Shown piece after piece: positions 1-7,610 of a DNA stretch of 30,477 bases (position 1 is the first letter of the stretch; the number at the start of each line of letters is the position of its first letter). This stretch comes from Chitinophagaceae bacterium (GTDB taxonomy: Bacteria; Bacteroidota; Bacteroidia; Chitinophagales; Chitinophagaceae): assembly GCA_016786965.1 (NCBI GenBank), contig JAEUVL010000179.1, positions 1-30,477 of the forward strand, written 5' to 3'. A program made the position numbers and the translations under genes. The notes beneath the pieces are model-generated. The model saw only the letters and a list, made by a program, of their open reading frames with translations, had not been told where the DNA came from and made no database searches.

Positions 1-156
1 ATTGATGGTATCATAATAAGGTAATGATTCAATGCGTTCCAGGTGCTGTTGCAGGATGGAATCAATGGCAGGAGTGTTGGCCGGGCCGGATGTTTTTTTC
101 ACTTTGCAGGAAGAAGCGAATAGGAAAAGCAGCAGGACCAAAGGAATGATTCTCAT
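1..156 (-). CDS. Lipoprotein, truncated by window edge
   Basis: The first 52 codons of a leftward gene are visible; the rest lies beyond position 1. The start is a hydrophobic signal peptide (residues 3-14) ending in a lipobox-like A-S-S-C with Cys17 as the predicted lipidated residue, followed by a K-rich stretch and then a Ser/Pro linker. There is an alternative in-frame ATG at 177 that would add seven residues; I prefer 156 because it places the hydrophobic core directly after M-R. No domain can be recognised in so short a piece. The product is probably an inner- or outer-membrane lipoprotein. The neighbour at 390 is divergent, so the two share the 157-389 control region. Confidence 0.65.
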   Translation of the reverse strand, partial: MRIIPLVLLLFLFASSCKVKKTSGPANTPAIDSILQQHLERIESLPYYDTIN

Positions 157-365
157 ATCTGTCGGTAGTTCTTTCATCAACGAATATAGGAGATGGTTTA
201 TTATAAATATAACTGCTCTGCCCTGATCAAGCCGTACGAAACAAATTTCTCTTCTTGTTCCTGCAAATTAATCATGTCATCGTATTAATTATAAAAGTAA
301 AGTTTTCTGATAACAGCCTGCCTGTTTATTATCTTATGTTAACGTTCTTGCTCAAATACCTCTTA

Positions 366-373
366 TAGCTTTG
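366..373 (+). promoter_or_regulatory. Bacteroidota -7 box (TAGCTTTG)
   Basis: Exact match to the TAnnTTTG consensus of the Bacteroidota primary sigma factor, 16 nt before the ATG of the DUF4260 gene. No convincing -33 TTTG at the usual spacing, so this rests on the -7 box and its distance from the start. Confidence 0.5.
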
Positions 374-389
374 CTCTAAATTAAATAGT

Positions 390-752
390 ATGAATGCAAT
401 ATTGAAATTGGAAGAAGCCGCGATGACTGCTATCGCCATTTATTTTCTCAGCGTTTATGACCTTGGTCTGTCGGTATGGGTATGGGCCCTTCTTTTTTTT
501 GCACCGGATATTGGAATGCTTGGTTATGTCGTAAATAGCAAAACAGGTGCAGTAGTGTATAATATTTTTCATCATAAAGGCATTGCACTGACCATTGCTG
601 CTGTTGGTTATTACATTCAAACAGAGGGAGTCATCGCTGCAGGCATCCTTTTATTTGCCCATGCTTCTTTTGACAGGATATGGGGCTACGGATTAAAGTA
701 CGCTGACAGCTTCAAGCATACTCATCTTGGCAGTTTAGAGAAAGGTAAATGA
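390..752 (+). CDS. DUF4260 family membrane protein
   Basis: A 120-residue protein that matches what I know of the DUF4260 family: an early F-x-x-P-D-I-x-M-L-G-Y motif (about residues 37-46), then Y-N-x-x-H-H around residues 57-62, and near the C-terminus the signature D-R-x-x-G-Y-G-L-K-Y followed by T-H-L-G. Two to three hydrophobic segments indicate an integral membrane protein. Length is usual for the family, whose biochemical function is unknown. Its stop codon (750-752) abuts the stop of the convergent Crp/Fnr gene with no spacer, so the two transcripts must run into each other. The ATG follows an exact -7 box at 366-373. Confidence 0.85.
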   Translation: MNAILKLEEAAMTAIAIYFLSVYDLGLSVWVWALLFFAPDIGMLGYVVNSKTGAVVYNIFHHKGIALTIAAVGYYIQTEGVIAAGILLFAHASFDRIWGYGLKYADSFKHTHLGSLEKGK

Positions 753-1355
753 TCAGCGATTCTTCATCAGCCGGTTACGTATTCGGCTCATGCTTACTGC
801 GGTAATACCAAGATAATTTGCAATATAGTGTTGGGGTATGCGTTCGATGATCTTGGTTTTATTACTGCTCAGCAGATCAATATACCGTTCTTCCGGACTT
901 TGTGTTAGCAGGCTTACCATTCTTTCCTCCAGGCCGATGCCAAGATATTCAGCAATAAGTCGCCCGAATTTCTGCCAGGCCATACTTTTATCATATAGTT
1001 CCAATAATATTTTATATGGAAAAGATACATAACTCGCCTTGCTCAAAGCTTCTATGGTTACCAGGGAAGGTTTGCCGGTGATACAACTAATATATGCACT
1101 GATAAAATGATTCTCGAAAAAGAAGTAGGTGGTTTTCTCTTCGCCATCTTTTGTATAATACTGCCGAAACATCCCCTCCAGTACAAAACCAATTTCAGAT
1201 GCTTTCTTACCTTCTTGTATGAATAAGCCGTTCTTTGGTAGTGATTTTACCTGGAGATGGGGAACCAGTAAACTCCAGTCTGATGGTGAAAGGGGAGTAA
1301 ATAGTTCAATATGCTTTCGTAAAACAAAATAGGAATGAGCATTGTTGTCTGGCAT
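753..1355 (-). CDS. Crp/Fnr family transcriptional regulator
   Basis: A 200-residue protein with the cyclic-nucleotide-binding fold in the first ~120 residues (glycine-rich turns such as Q-E-G-K-K and V-L-E-G-M-F-R-Q-Y-Y) and a C-terminal helix-turn-helix (about 170-197), whose last part reads Y-L-G-I-T-A-V-S-M-S-R-I-R. This layout is typical of the many Bacteroidota Crp-like proteins that sense unknown ligands. I see no N-terminal cysteine cluster, so an oxygen-sensing iron-sulfur centre as in FNR is not supported. It is divergent from a second, broken Crp/Fnr gene at 1473, with 117 bp between them, and convergent with DUF4260. Likely target: itself or the divergent unit (inference). Confidence 0.9.
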   Translation of the reverse strand: MPDNNAHSYFVLRKHIELFTPLSPSDWSLLVPHLQVKSLPKNGLFIQEGKKASEIGFVLEGMFRQYYTKDGEEKTTYFFFENHFISAYISCITGKPSLVTIEALSKASYVSFPYKILLELYDKSMAWQKFGRLIAEYLGIGLEERMVSLLTQSPEERYIDLLSSNKTKIIERIPQHYIANYLGITAVSMSRIRNRLMKNR

Positions 1356-1472
1356 ATTATAAATATAAAAAAGATATGAACAGGACGCTATTTCTGTTGA
1401 GCTATATTAACCCGGTAAAACAGTGAAACAGAAAAGTGGGAAATTGCTTTCCGTTTGTATTTTAGCGGTCAT

Positions 1473-2047
1473 ATGTATTCACTTATAGAAAGCGATATCA
1501 GAAAACTGGTTGATGCCGATGAGGACTCATTACGCTTTGTATTGTCACACTTCAGGAGGTAAAGATAAAAAGAAATCACCTGCTGCTAAGAGAAGGCGAA
1601 GTATGCAGAAATTGTTATTTCATCAATAAAGGCTGTGTGCAGATCTATTATTTGGATAAGCATGGCGATGAAGCTACCAGGGATTTATTCTTTGAAACAC
1701 AATGGATGACAAATATTGAAAGTTTCAGCAAGCAGGAACCATCGAGGGAATTCTATCGGGCAGTGGAGCCATCAGAGTTACTGGTCATTGACCGGGATAA
1801 TTTTTTTCAGCTCATTGGAAAAATACCTCAATTCATGGAAGCCTACCGGCAAATATTGGAAGCATCTTATTCCCATTCTGTAGACCGGGTTAATACATTC
1901 AATGCCACGGACGCATTGGACAGGCTGAAATGGATAAGAGAAAACCAACCGCATATCCTTACAAGGATTTCCTCCCGGATTATTGCTTCTTACATTGGAG
2001 TATCGCCGGAAACACTCAGCCGGTTAAAATCCAGGTTAAGGAATTAG
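1473..2047 (+). pseudogene. Crp/Fnr family regulator with a frameshift
   Basis: The ATG at 1473 opens a 29-codon frame (M-Y-S-L-I-E-S-D-I-R...) that ends at TAA 1560-1562. From about 1559 the -1 frame continues without a break as V-K-I-K-R-N-H-L-L-L-R-E-G-E-V and on to a complete cNMP-binding barrel and C-terminal HTH (Y-I-G-V-S-P-E-T-L-S-R-L) ending at 2047. Joining the frames gives an ordinary ~190-residue Crp/Fnr protein, so one base appears lost near 1554-1560, in the run AGGAGGTAAAG. The downstream frame has a GTG at 1637 but starting there would remove the first strands of the barrel. It could be a true pseudogene, a sequencing error in the G/A-rich run, or, less likely, recoding. Confidence 0.7.
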
Positions 2048-2098
2048 GGAAAGAGACAATAGTTCTTATGAACTAATTCCTCCATCAGGTTTAAATCC

Positions 2099-2112
2099 TT
2101 GACAAATATCAA
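2099..2112. promoter_or_regulatory. FNR/CRP-like palindromic operator
   Basis: TTGACAAATATCAA differs at one position from the classical FNR box TTGAT-N4-ATCAA. It lies between the frameshifted Crp/Fnr gene and the AHSA1 gene, 66 bp before the latter's ATG. Assignment to either neighbouring Crp/Fnr protein is inference. Confidence 0.4.
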
Positions 2113-2120
2113 TACTGGTG

Positions 2121-2174
2121 AATAGTAAGTGATGAATTTTTGCTGCATCAACATATTTGATCACTTAAACTATT
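2121..2174. repeat. Imperfect inverted repeat before AHSA1 gene
   Basis: AATAGTAAGTGAT at 2121-2133 is answered by ATCACTTAAACTATT at 2160-2174; the arms pair over 13 positions with a 2-nt bulge and a 26-nt centre. The right arm ends four bases before the ATG at 2179, so a hairpin here would sit in the leader and could affect translation; it could also be a regulator site. Confidence 0.4.
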
Positions 2175-2178
2175 TACT

Positions 2179-2583
2179 ATGCTTACTACTGTGACCGATC
2201 ACATTGTATTTGAGAACGTGGAACCGGCATTGTTATTTGACCTGTACACGAATGCAGAAAAGCACCAGCAGTTCTCCGGAGCACCGGCCTCTATTACAGC
2301 CAATACGGGTGATGCCTTTCATGCATACGGAGGGTATTGTTTTGGCACGAATCTGCATATTGAGCCCAATAAGCTAATTATTCAGAGCTGGAAAGCACAG
2401 GGTTGGAATGAGGATATCGATCCTTCCCTTGTCTTACTCCGGCTGGTGAAGGACAACAACGATACCCATGTATTTCTAACTCATGCACACATTCCTTCCG
2501 ATAAGGCTGATACCATGCTGAAAGGCTGGGAGGAATGGTACTGGAACCCCATGAAAAACTACTTAGCTATGCACAGAAACTAA
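2179..2583 (+). CDS. AHSA1/SRPBCC domain protein
   Basis: A 134-residue cytoplasmic protein with the START/SRPBCC fold typical of the AHSA1-like (activator of Hsp90 ATPase homologue 1-like) family. Features visible are the N-terminal strand with V-F-E-N-V-E-P-A-L-L-F-D-L-Y-T, the F-S-G-A-P-A element, the G-D-A-F-H-A-Y-G-G-Y central hairpin, the I-I-Q-S-W-K strand, and the closing helix with G-W-E-E-W-Y-W-N-P. Such proteins bind small hydrophobic ligands; the ligand is not predictable here. The YCII-like gene follows 26 bp later and the pair is probably one transcript. The start is fixed by the leader inverted repeat and by the length of the fold. Confidence 0.88.
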   Translation: MLTTVTDHIVFENVEPALLFDLYTNAEKHQQFSGAPASITANTGDAFHAYGGYCFGTNLHIEPNKLIIQSWKAQGWNEDIDPSLVLLRLVKDNNDTHVFLTHAHIPSDKADTMLKGWEEWYWNPMKNYLAMHRN

Positions 2584-2609
2584 TTCATCACTATTTAATA
2601 TGCCAAACA

Positions 2610-3038
2610 ATGAAAAAATTATTATTCATCACTTTAATCATTTTCTTTATGACACAAAATAGTTCAGCACAAACAGGTACCAATAATACAACGGAGTACC
2701 TCTTATTGTTCCGCAATGTAAGCGGGGACGGAAAATACCTGGTGACGCCTGAAGATATGCAGCGAGCCATGCCCAAATGGCAGGCGTGGATCGGCAGCAT
2801 AGCCCGGCAAGGAAAACTGGTAGCTACGAACCCGGTGGAGTATAACGGAAAAGTGGTAAGCGCTGATTCCGTCGAAGACCAGCCTTACCTTGTGAAAAAG
2901 GAATTAATAGTCGGCTATCTGATACTTAAAGCAGCATCGGCAGAAGAAGCAGTTGCGATAAGTAAAACAAGCCCGATCATCACCGAATATAAAGGCAGTG
3001 TGGAGATAAGGGCGATGATACCTTTTCCGCAGCAATGA
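2610..3038 (+). CDS. Secreted YCII-related protein
   Basis: A 142-residue protein with a signal peptide (K-K-L-L-F-I-T-L-I-I-F-F-M..., likely cut after S-S-A near residue 20) and then a YCII/DGPF-type ferredoxin-like domain: E-Y-L-L-L-F-R, the M-Q-x-x-M-x-x-W-x-x-W-I motif, G-K-L-V, and the C-terminal A-x-S-A-E-E-A-V-x-I-x-K. The frame is open further upstream, but this ATG gives a textbook signal peptide and lies in the gap after the AHSA1 stop, so I use it. Most YCII-like proteins are cytoplasmic; a signal peptide is an unusual addition. The usual D-G-P-F motif is degenerate (D-Q-P-Y). Function unknown. A strong hairpin follows at 3057. Confidence 0.85.
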   Translation: MKKLLFITLIIFFMTQNSSAQTGTNNTTEYLLLFRNVSGDGKYLVTPEDMQRAMPKWQAWIGSIARQGKLVATNPVEYNGKVVSADSVEDQPYLVKKELIVGYLILKAASAEEAVAISKTSPIITEYKGSVEIRAMIPFPQQ

Positions 3039-3056
3039 TTTTGGCCTCATAAAATG

Positions 3057-3089
3057 CAATTGTCTTCCTGTTTTACAGGAAGACAATTG
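3057..3089. terminator. Hairpin between convergent genes
   Basis: A perfect 14-bp stem (CAATTGTCTTCCTG / CAGGAAGACAATTG) around a five-base loop TTTTA. It lies between the YCII-like stop (3038) and the stop of the leftward histidine kinase (3114), so it can serve both strands. T-tracts on either side are weak. Confidence 0.75.
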
Positions 3090-3113
3090 TTATAAACACA
3101 TAAATAAAATAAA

Positions 3114-4163
3114 TCAATCCCTCCTTGTATCCAGTGTAAAGCCAATTGTAGTACCCACGTCTTCGGTGCTGCGTACATGAATCGTTTGTCCGTGGGCTTC
3201 AATGATATGTTTGCAGATGGCGAGACCGAGACCGCTGCCGGTCACATCAATGCTGCGGCCTTCTTCGGTGCGGTAAAAACGTTCGAAGATGCGGGGCAGG
3301 TGTTTTTCGCTGATACCGATGCCGTCATCGCTCATTTCAATGAGAATATGTTTACCATCCGTATTATACATACTGGCCACGATAGTGCCGCCCTGTTTAC
3401 CGTATTTAATAGAGTTGCCGATCATATTGGTGATGACCTGGCGTATCTTTTCTTTATCTGCAAATACAGTGAGTGGAAATTCGCAGCCTTTTTTAATGCT
3501 GCAATGAATATTCATCTTTTCAGCTTTCAGCGACAAACTTTCATATACTTCTTTCACCAGGTCCTGTATCACAAAATTTTGTTTGTAGAGTACCAGCTCA
3601 CCTCTTTCCAGCCTTGATATTTCATCCAGATCGCTCAGCAGGTGTGTAAGACGGTCTACATTCCTGGATGTCTTTTCCAAAAACTTTTTGTTTACTTCAG
3701 GATTGTTCAGGGCGCCGGCAAGTAAAGTGTCCACATAGCCTTGTATGGCAAACACAGGAGTCTTAAATTCATGGGAGAGATTTTGCAAAAACTCTTTCCG
3801 AAATTGTTCATTTCGCCGCAACAGTTCCAGTTCTTCTTCATTTTTAGTGGCCCAGGCTTCCACATCCACACTTACTTCATCAATGCTTTTTTGGGGCAGT
3901 ACATATTTATAATACGTTTCTTCCCGCCTGGTGGCTTTTGTTTTATAAATGAATTTGTAGATGAGCTTTATCTTTCGATAGATGAACCGCTCCAGCATAA
4001 AATTGATGAATAAATAACTGCCGGTGAAAATGATAGTGAAACAGACAAGCCCTACCCACCATTTTTTCGCCAGGTAACCGATAAAGCAACTGATAGGAAC
4101 GGCCAGTACCAAGGCTGTAAAAGCTGCCAGTTGCCGGGGAGAGATGTTTTTTGCAGAGAACAT
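3114..4163 (-). CDS. Sensor histidine kinase, PhoR-like
   Basis: A 349-residue membrane kinase. Two transmembrane helices (about 11-31 and 36-55) are joined by a very short loop, so there is almost no periplasmic sensor. A linker is followed by the HisKA dimerisation domain with L-S-H-E-F-K-T-P (His131 is the phosphorylated residue) and an HATPase_c domain with N-box N-M-I-G-N-S-I-K-Y, G1 box D-D-G-I-G-I, F-box F-E-R-F-Y-R and G2 box G-S-G-L-G-L-A. It autophosphorylates and passes phosphate to the response regulator encoded just upstream (90-bp gap). The small sensor region resembles Bacteroidota PhoR relatives that sense through partner proteins (family knowledge). Phosphate sensing itself cannot be proven: no pst genes are nearby. 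Confidence 0.93.
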   Translation of the reverse strand: MFSAKNISPRQLAAFTALVLAVPISCFIGYLAKKWWVGLVCFTIIFTGSYLFINFMLERFIYRKIKLIYKFIYKTKATRREETYYKYVLPQKSIDEVSVDVEAWATKNEEELELLRRNEQFRKEFLQNLSHEFKTPVFAIQGYVDTLLAGALNNPEVNKKFLEKTSRNVDRLTHLLSDLDEISRLERGELVLYKQNFVIQDLVKEVYESLSLKAEKMNIHCSIKKGCEFPLTVFADKEKIRQVITNMIGNSIKYGKQGGTIVASMYNTDGKHILIEMSDDGIGISEKHLPRIFERFYRTEEGRSIDVTGSGLGLAICKHIIEAHGQTIHVRSTEDVGTTIGFTLDTRRD

Positions 4164-4167
4164 AGTA

Positions 4168-4175
4168 CAAAGCTA
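4168..4175 (-). promoter_or_regulatory. -7 box (TAGCTTTG) abutting kinase start
   Basis: Exact TAnnTTTG on the minus strand, with a CTTG 18 nt upstream as a possible -33. It ends only four bases before the ATG at 4163, so a transcript from here would be leaderless or nearly so. It overlaps the short heptad repeat at 4171-4190. Confidence 0.4.
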
Positions 4176-4190
4176 TGAGTTACGAGTTTT
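4171..4190. repeat. Short heptad repeat (two units)
   Basis: AGCT then ATGAGTT and ACGAGTT in tandem. The same AGCT + n(A/T/C)GAGTT units form the left arm of the larger inverted array at 11922-11994 between atpF and atpH. Confidence 0.5.
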
Positions 4191-4253
4191 GAACAAGGAG
4201 AAGAATGCTAAACTTTATGTCAGGGGACCCGTAATCAGTAACCTCTTTCTTAT

Positions 4254-4931
4254 TTACAACTCAAATTTATAACCAACCCCTTTCACCGTAGTGATGCAAT
4301 CCACGCCAAGTTTCTGGCGGATCTTGCGGATATGCACATCAATGGTACGGTCACCGACAATCACATCGTTGCCCCATACCTGGTTGAGTATTTCATTTCT
4401 GAGGAAAACACGGCCTGGTTTAAGGGCCAGGAGGTAAAGCAGTTCAAATTCCTTTTTAGCCAGTACGATTTCCTGTTCACCCACTTTTACAATAAAACGT
4501 TCCGGGTCAATTGTCATGTGGTCGATGACTAAAATCCGTGCTTCTGTTTTATTCAGCCGGCGAAAGAGAGCATTTACCCGGGTCAGGAATACTTTGGGGC
4601 TTATAGGTTTACTGAGGTAGTCGTCGGCACCCGTTTCCAATCCCCTGATCTGGGTGCCTTCATCGTTTACGGCAGTAAGAAAGATGATCAAAGTTTCTTT
4701 AAAAGCTGCCTGTGCCCTCAGCAACTGGCATACTTCCACCCCTGTTTTTTTGGGCATCATTACATCCAGTATCACGAGGTCGGGGAGTGTGCGGCGGGCT
4801 TTTTCCAGGGCTTCGTCACCGTCTTTGGCGGTGATCACCTCGTAGCCTTCATTGGCCAAATTATACTTCAGTATCTCAAGAATATCCGGTTCGTCGTCTG
4901 CAATAAGTACTTTCCGGGCTTTGGTTTCCAT
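4254..4931 (-). CDS. OmpR/PhoB family response regulator
   Basis: A 225-residue protein with an N-terminal receiver domain (acid pocket D12-D13, phosphoacceptor Asp56 in L-V-I-L-D-V-M-M-P, the T in F-L-T-A and the K in L-S-K-P) and a C-terminal winged helix of the OmpR/PhoB type (K-K-E-F-E-L-L-Y-L-L-A, R-T-I-D-V-H-I-R-K-I-R-Q-K-L, V-K-G-V-G-Y-K-F). It binds DNA as a dimer once phosphorylated by the kinase encoded 90 bp downstream. It is the first gene of the leftward pair and has its own -7 box at 4949-4956. Confidence 0.95.
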   Translation of the reverse strand: METKARKVLIADDEPDILEILKYNLANEGYEVITAKDGDEALEKARRTLPDLVILDVMMPKKTGVEVCQLLRAQAAFKETLIIFLTAVNDEGTQIRGLETGADDYLSKPISPKVFLTRVNALFRRLNKTEARILVIDHMTIDPERFIVKVGEQEIVLAKKEFELLYLLALKPGRVFLRNEILNQVWGNDVIVGDRTIDVHIRKIRQKLGVDCITTVKGVGYKFEL

Positions 4932-4948
4932 ACTGGAAAATGTTTGCG

Positions 4949-4956
4949 CAAACCTA
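4949..4956 (-). promoter_or_regulatory. -7 box (TAGGTTTG) for response regulator
   Basis: Exact TAnnTTTG on the minus strand, 17 nt before the ATG at 4931; a TTTT 20 nt further upstream is a weak -33 candidate. Confidence 0.5.
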
Positions 4957-5144
4957 ACTGGAATTTGCGGGGGGATAAAATTTCGGGGGGCTCGTTTACA
5001 TAGAGTTAATGATTACTTAATACTATGGGGGGCCGGTTTCTGCCGGGCAATATTTTTTTTGGCTGGCCCAGACAGCTTTATCCTTTCTAATACAGTCTAT
5101 ATCAATGATAAGGCAGCAAAAACCCCCATATCGGGCTGGCTTGT

Positions 5145-5152
5145 TACCTTTG
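5145..5152 (+). promoter_or_regulatory. -7 box (TACCTTTG)
   Basis: Exact TAnnTTTG, 15 nt before the ATG of the 748-residue exported protein. No clear -33 element. Confidence 0.45.
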
Positions 5153-5167
5153 TGATCACAAATCCTT

Positions 5168-7414
5168 ATGACAGCAATAGCGAAATACCTTATTCTACTT
5201 GGCGTGATTGGTTTTTTCCAGCAATCGGCGGCGGGACAGCCTGTTTTTGCTTCCTCCAATACCCCTACCGGTCAAAATTGCAAACCGCTGTTTAGCCGTC
5301 AACTGTTTCATGACTATGTAAATACACAGCAAAAAAATATCCTGAAGCTGGATGGTAAAGCGGATGGGGAATTTGCGCCTTCGGTTAATGAGGAGATCAA
5401 TTTTCTGCTTACCCAAACCGCCAATGGCCGGGTAGATGCGTTACAATGCAGCATAGAAACGGATAGCACTCTTAATGATCAACTGAAGAAGAAATATCTC
5501 CGTGGCCTTGAAAACCAGCTTAAATTTTTTGTGGCCAACGTAAAGAGCAGGAAGGTTAGTTCCCTGATACTTCCTGATATTATTTCTGCGTATGAGAAAT
5601 GCATGACGAACGATCTGAAAGGGTTGCCGATAGACGGTATCGTTAAAGGTTTGTCTTATGAAGCGGCGTATTCTATTACAAAAGCAGATAATATCACTTT
5701 TGAAAAAAATGCAGGGTATATAAAAAGCCAGCAGTTAGTTATCTTAAAGTATTGCGGCCTGCATCCGTCCAAAATATTCGCCACCCTGGCACAAAACCCT
5801 GATATGCCTTTTGCCGACAGCCTGATAAGAACGGTCGCCAAAAAATATCCTAAACAACTATACGATTATTCGCAGGCCAGTAATAAACTGGGGCTTACCA
5901 TCCGTAACATCACTGATGATAATTTTATAGCCACCGTGGTAAAAATGGCCCGTACCAAAGACGGACAGCAATACTTCTGTTTCCTGGATAATATTGTGAA
6001 TGGCAAGCTCACCTACCAGGAAATAGATGCAGCCAAGAATGACTCTGTACTGTACTATAAATTATTGGTAAAAACACAGATCGACTATGCCGAAAGGGCG
6101 CAGAATAAAGACACGGCCTTTGAATTTCAAACCCTTGGCCGCCGGCTGGAATTGAAAGCCAAAGAAAATTTTGTCAATATCATTAACGGCCTTCATAATG
6201 AAAGAAATCATGACATCCGTTTCAGGAGCATACAGGCCCTCGGTCCGGAAGATCTTTATTATCTCGCCGTTACTTCCGATGGATCCATGTACACATCCAG
6301 CTTTGTAAAAGGAGTGTACCCGCTGATGATGAAGAAGCTGAATAATCATGGCGATTCGCTGTTGTTGCGGGTGCATTTTGATAAGTACAGGAAGTTCATC
6401 AAAATATCTGCCGGCTTTAATATGCTGGATCATTTCCTGGCCTCTTTCCCTAAACCCGCAAAACCGGGTGATGAGGATATTGCTAATACCTTAATGAAGG
6501 CCTTTGTAAACAACCTGGAAAAATCTGATGGAATAGAGGATGGGGTGGATGTGGCAGATTCGTATGCCAGCATTGCAGAAACGCTGAAACCGGTAGCTAA
6601 CGAAATGCTGAAGAATATACAGGCCAATTACCAACGCAATCTGGCACAGGGTAATAAAAAAGGTATTGCGATCTATAATATTTTGAATAAGCTGTTTCTT
6701 TCAGCAGATACTACTCAAAAGATCAACCTGACCACAGAACTGGGTATACCATCTGTCTATGATATGTCTTATAAAGACCTCACTTACGACAGCAGCGGCA
6801 AAGTAGCTATTCAATTATTTATTTATGGCGATAAGGACGGTATTGGCCTTTTCCCGGGCCTGGTAAACATATTCAATAATAGTAACTGGAAAATAGACCA
6901 GAGTAATAAACAATGGGTGACGGTAACGGCCGCTAAAGGCAGACCGGTTACCTTATATATGAACCGCCCGCTGCCTGAGGAAGGGGACCAGGATGGTAAG
7001 GCGCAGGCCGCCCTTTGCGAGTACCTTGAGAAGAATAATATTATCCCTAAAGTAACTATCAACCGTGGCCACAGTTATAATGCTCCTTATACTATTGAGC
7101 AAATGTCTACCGCCTCTAAAATAGTTTTTATGGGTTCTTGCGGTGGTTACCGTTCTATTCACGACATATTAGAGAAAGCTCCTGATGCCCATATCATCGG
7201 CACCAAACAAATTGCTGATGCGCAAGTAAATAATCCTTTCTTGCGACTGATCTCTGATAAATTAAGGACAAGTGGTAATATTGAATGGATTCCTTTCTGG
7301 ACAGAGCTTAGCAAAATAGCCACCGATCCTATTTTTGCCGATTATGTACCGCCGCACAAAAATCTTGGTGCATTATTTATCAAAGCGTATAAACTGGCGA
7401 TGGAGGAGGAATAG
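5168..7414 (+). CDS. Exported protein of unknown function, possible clan-CD peptidase-like end
   Basis: A 748-residue protein with an N-terminal signal peptide (residues 5-22, likely cut near A-A-G). I do not recognise the family as a whole. The first ~540 residues look mainly helical, with many K/D/N-rich helices. From about residue 545 the texture changes to short hydrophobic strands: V-A-I-Q-L-F-I-Y-G-D, then V-T-I-N-R-G-H-S-Y with His635, and K-I-V-F-M-G-S-C-G-G with Cys658, then A-H-I-I-G-T. A His following a strand and, about 23 residues later, a Cys at the end of a strand is the arrangement of clan-CD cysteine peptidases (caspase, gingipain, CHAT), so a caspase-like fold is my inference. 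No T9SS tail is present. It stands alone between the PhoB-type gene (divergent) and the ABC exporter (196 bp downstream). Confidence 0.8.
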   Translation: MTAIAKYLILLGVIGFFQQSAAGQPVFASSNTPTGQNCKPLFSRQLFHDYVNTQQKNILKLDGKADGEFAPSVNEEINFLLTQTANGRVDALQCSIETDSTLNDQLKKKYLRGLENQLKFFVANVKSRKVSSLILPDIISAYEKCMTNDLKGLPIDGIVKGLSYEAAYSITKADNITFEKNAGYIKSQQLVILKYCGLHPSKIFATLAQNPDMPFADSLIRTVAKKYPKQLYDYSQASNKLGLTIRNITDDNFIATVVKMARTKDGQQYFCFLDNIVNGKLTYQEIDAAKNDSVLYYKLLVKTQIDYAERAQNKDTAFEFQTLGRRLELKAKENFVNIINGLHNERNHDIRFRSIQALGPEDLYYLAVTSDGSMYTSSFVKGVYPLMMKKLNNHGDSLLLRVHFDKYRKFIKISAGFNMLDHFLASFPKPAKPGDEDIANTLMKAFVNNLEKSDGIEDGVDVADSYASIAETLKPVANEMLKNIQANYQRNLAQGNKKGIAIYNILNKLFLSADTTQKINLTTELGIPSVYDMSYKDLTYDSSGKVAIQLFIYGDKDGIGLFPGLVNIFNNSNWKIDQSNKQWVTVTAAKGRPVTLYMNRPLPEEGDQDGKAQAALCEYLEKNNIIPKVTINRGHSYNAPYTIEQMSTASKIVFMGSCGGYRSIHDILEKAPDAHIIGTKQIADAQVNNPFLRLISDKLRTSGNIEWIPFWTELSKIATDPIFADYVPPHKNLGALFIKAYKLAMEEE

Positions 7415-7580
7415 TACAGGCCGCAGGGAAAGAATTAGATACTATAATCTTTATGTTTTCCCCATGGTTGTATAGTGAATTATAAAGAATATCACTTTTT
7501 ATCTGCGTAGCCAGAGATATCATTATGAAGCAGCGAGTATTCCGTTCATACACTTTCTCCTCTTTTCTCCCGTAACCTCT

Positions 7581-7588
7581 TAGCTTTG
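7581..7588 (+). promoter_or_regulatory. -7 box (TAGCTTTG) for ABC exporter
   Basis: Exact TAnnTTTG, 22 nt before the TTG start at 7611. Its distance supports the TTG over the ATG at 7641. Confidence 0.5.
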
Positions 7589-7610
7589 CTTTTTTTCACA
7601 AATATTCACA

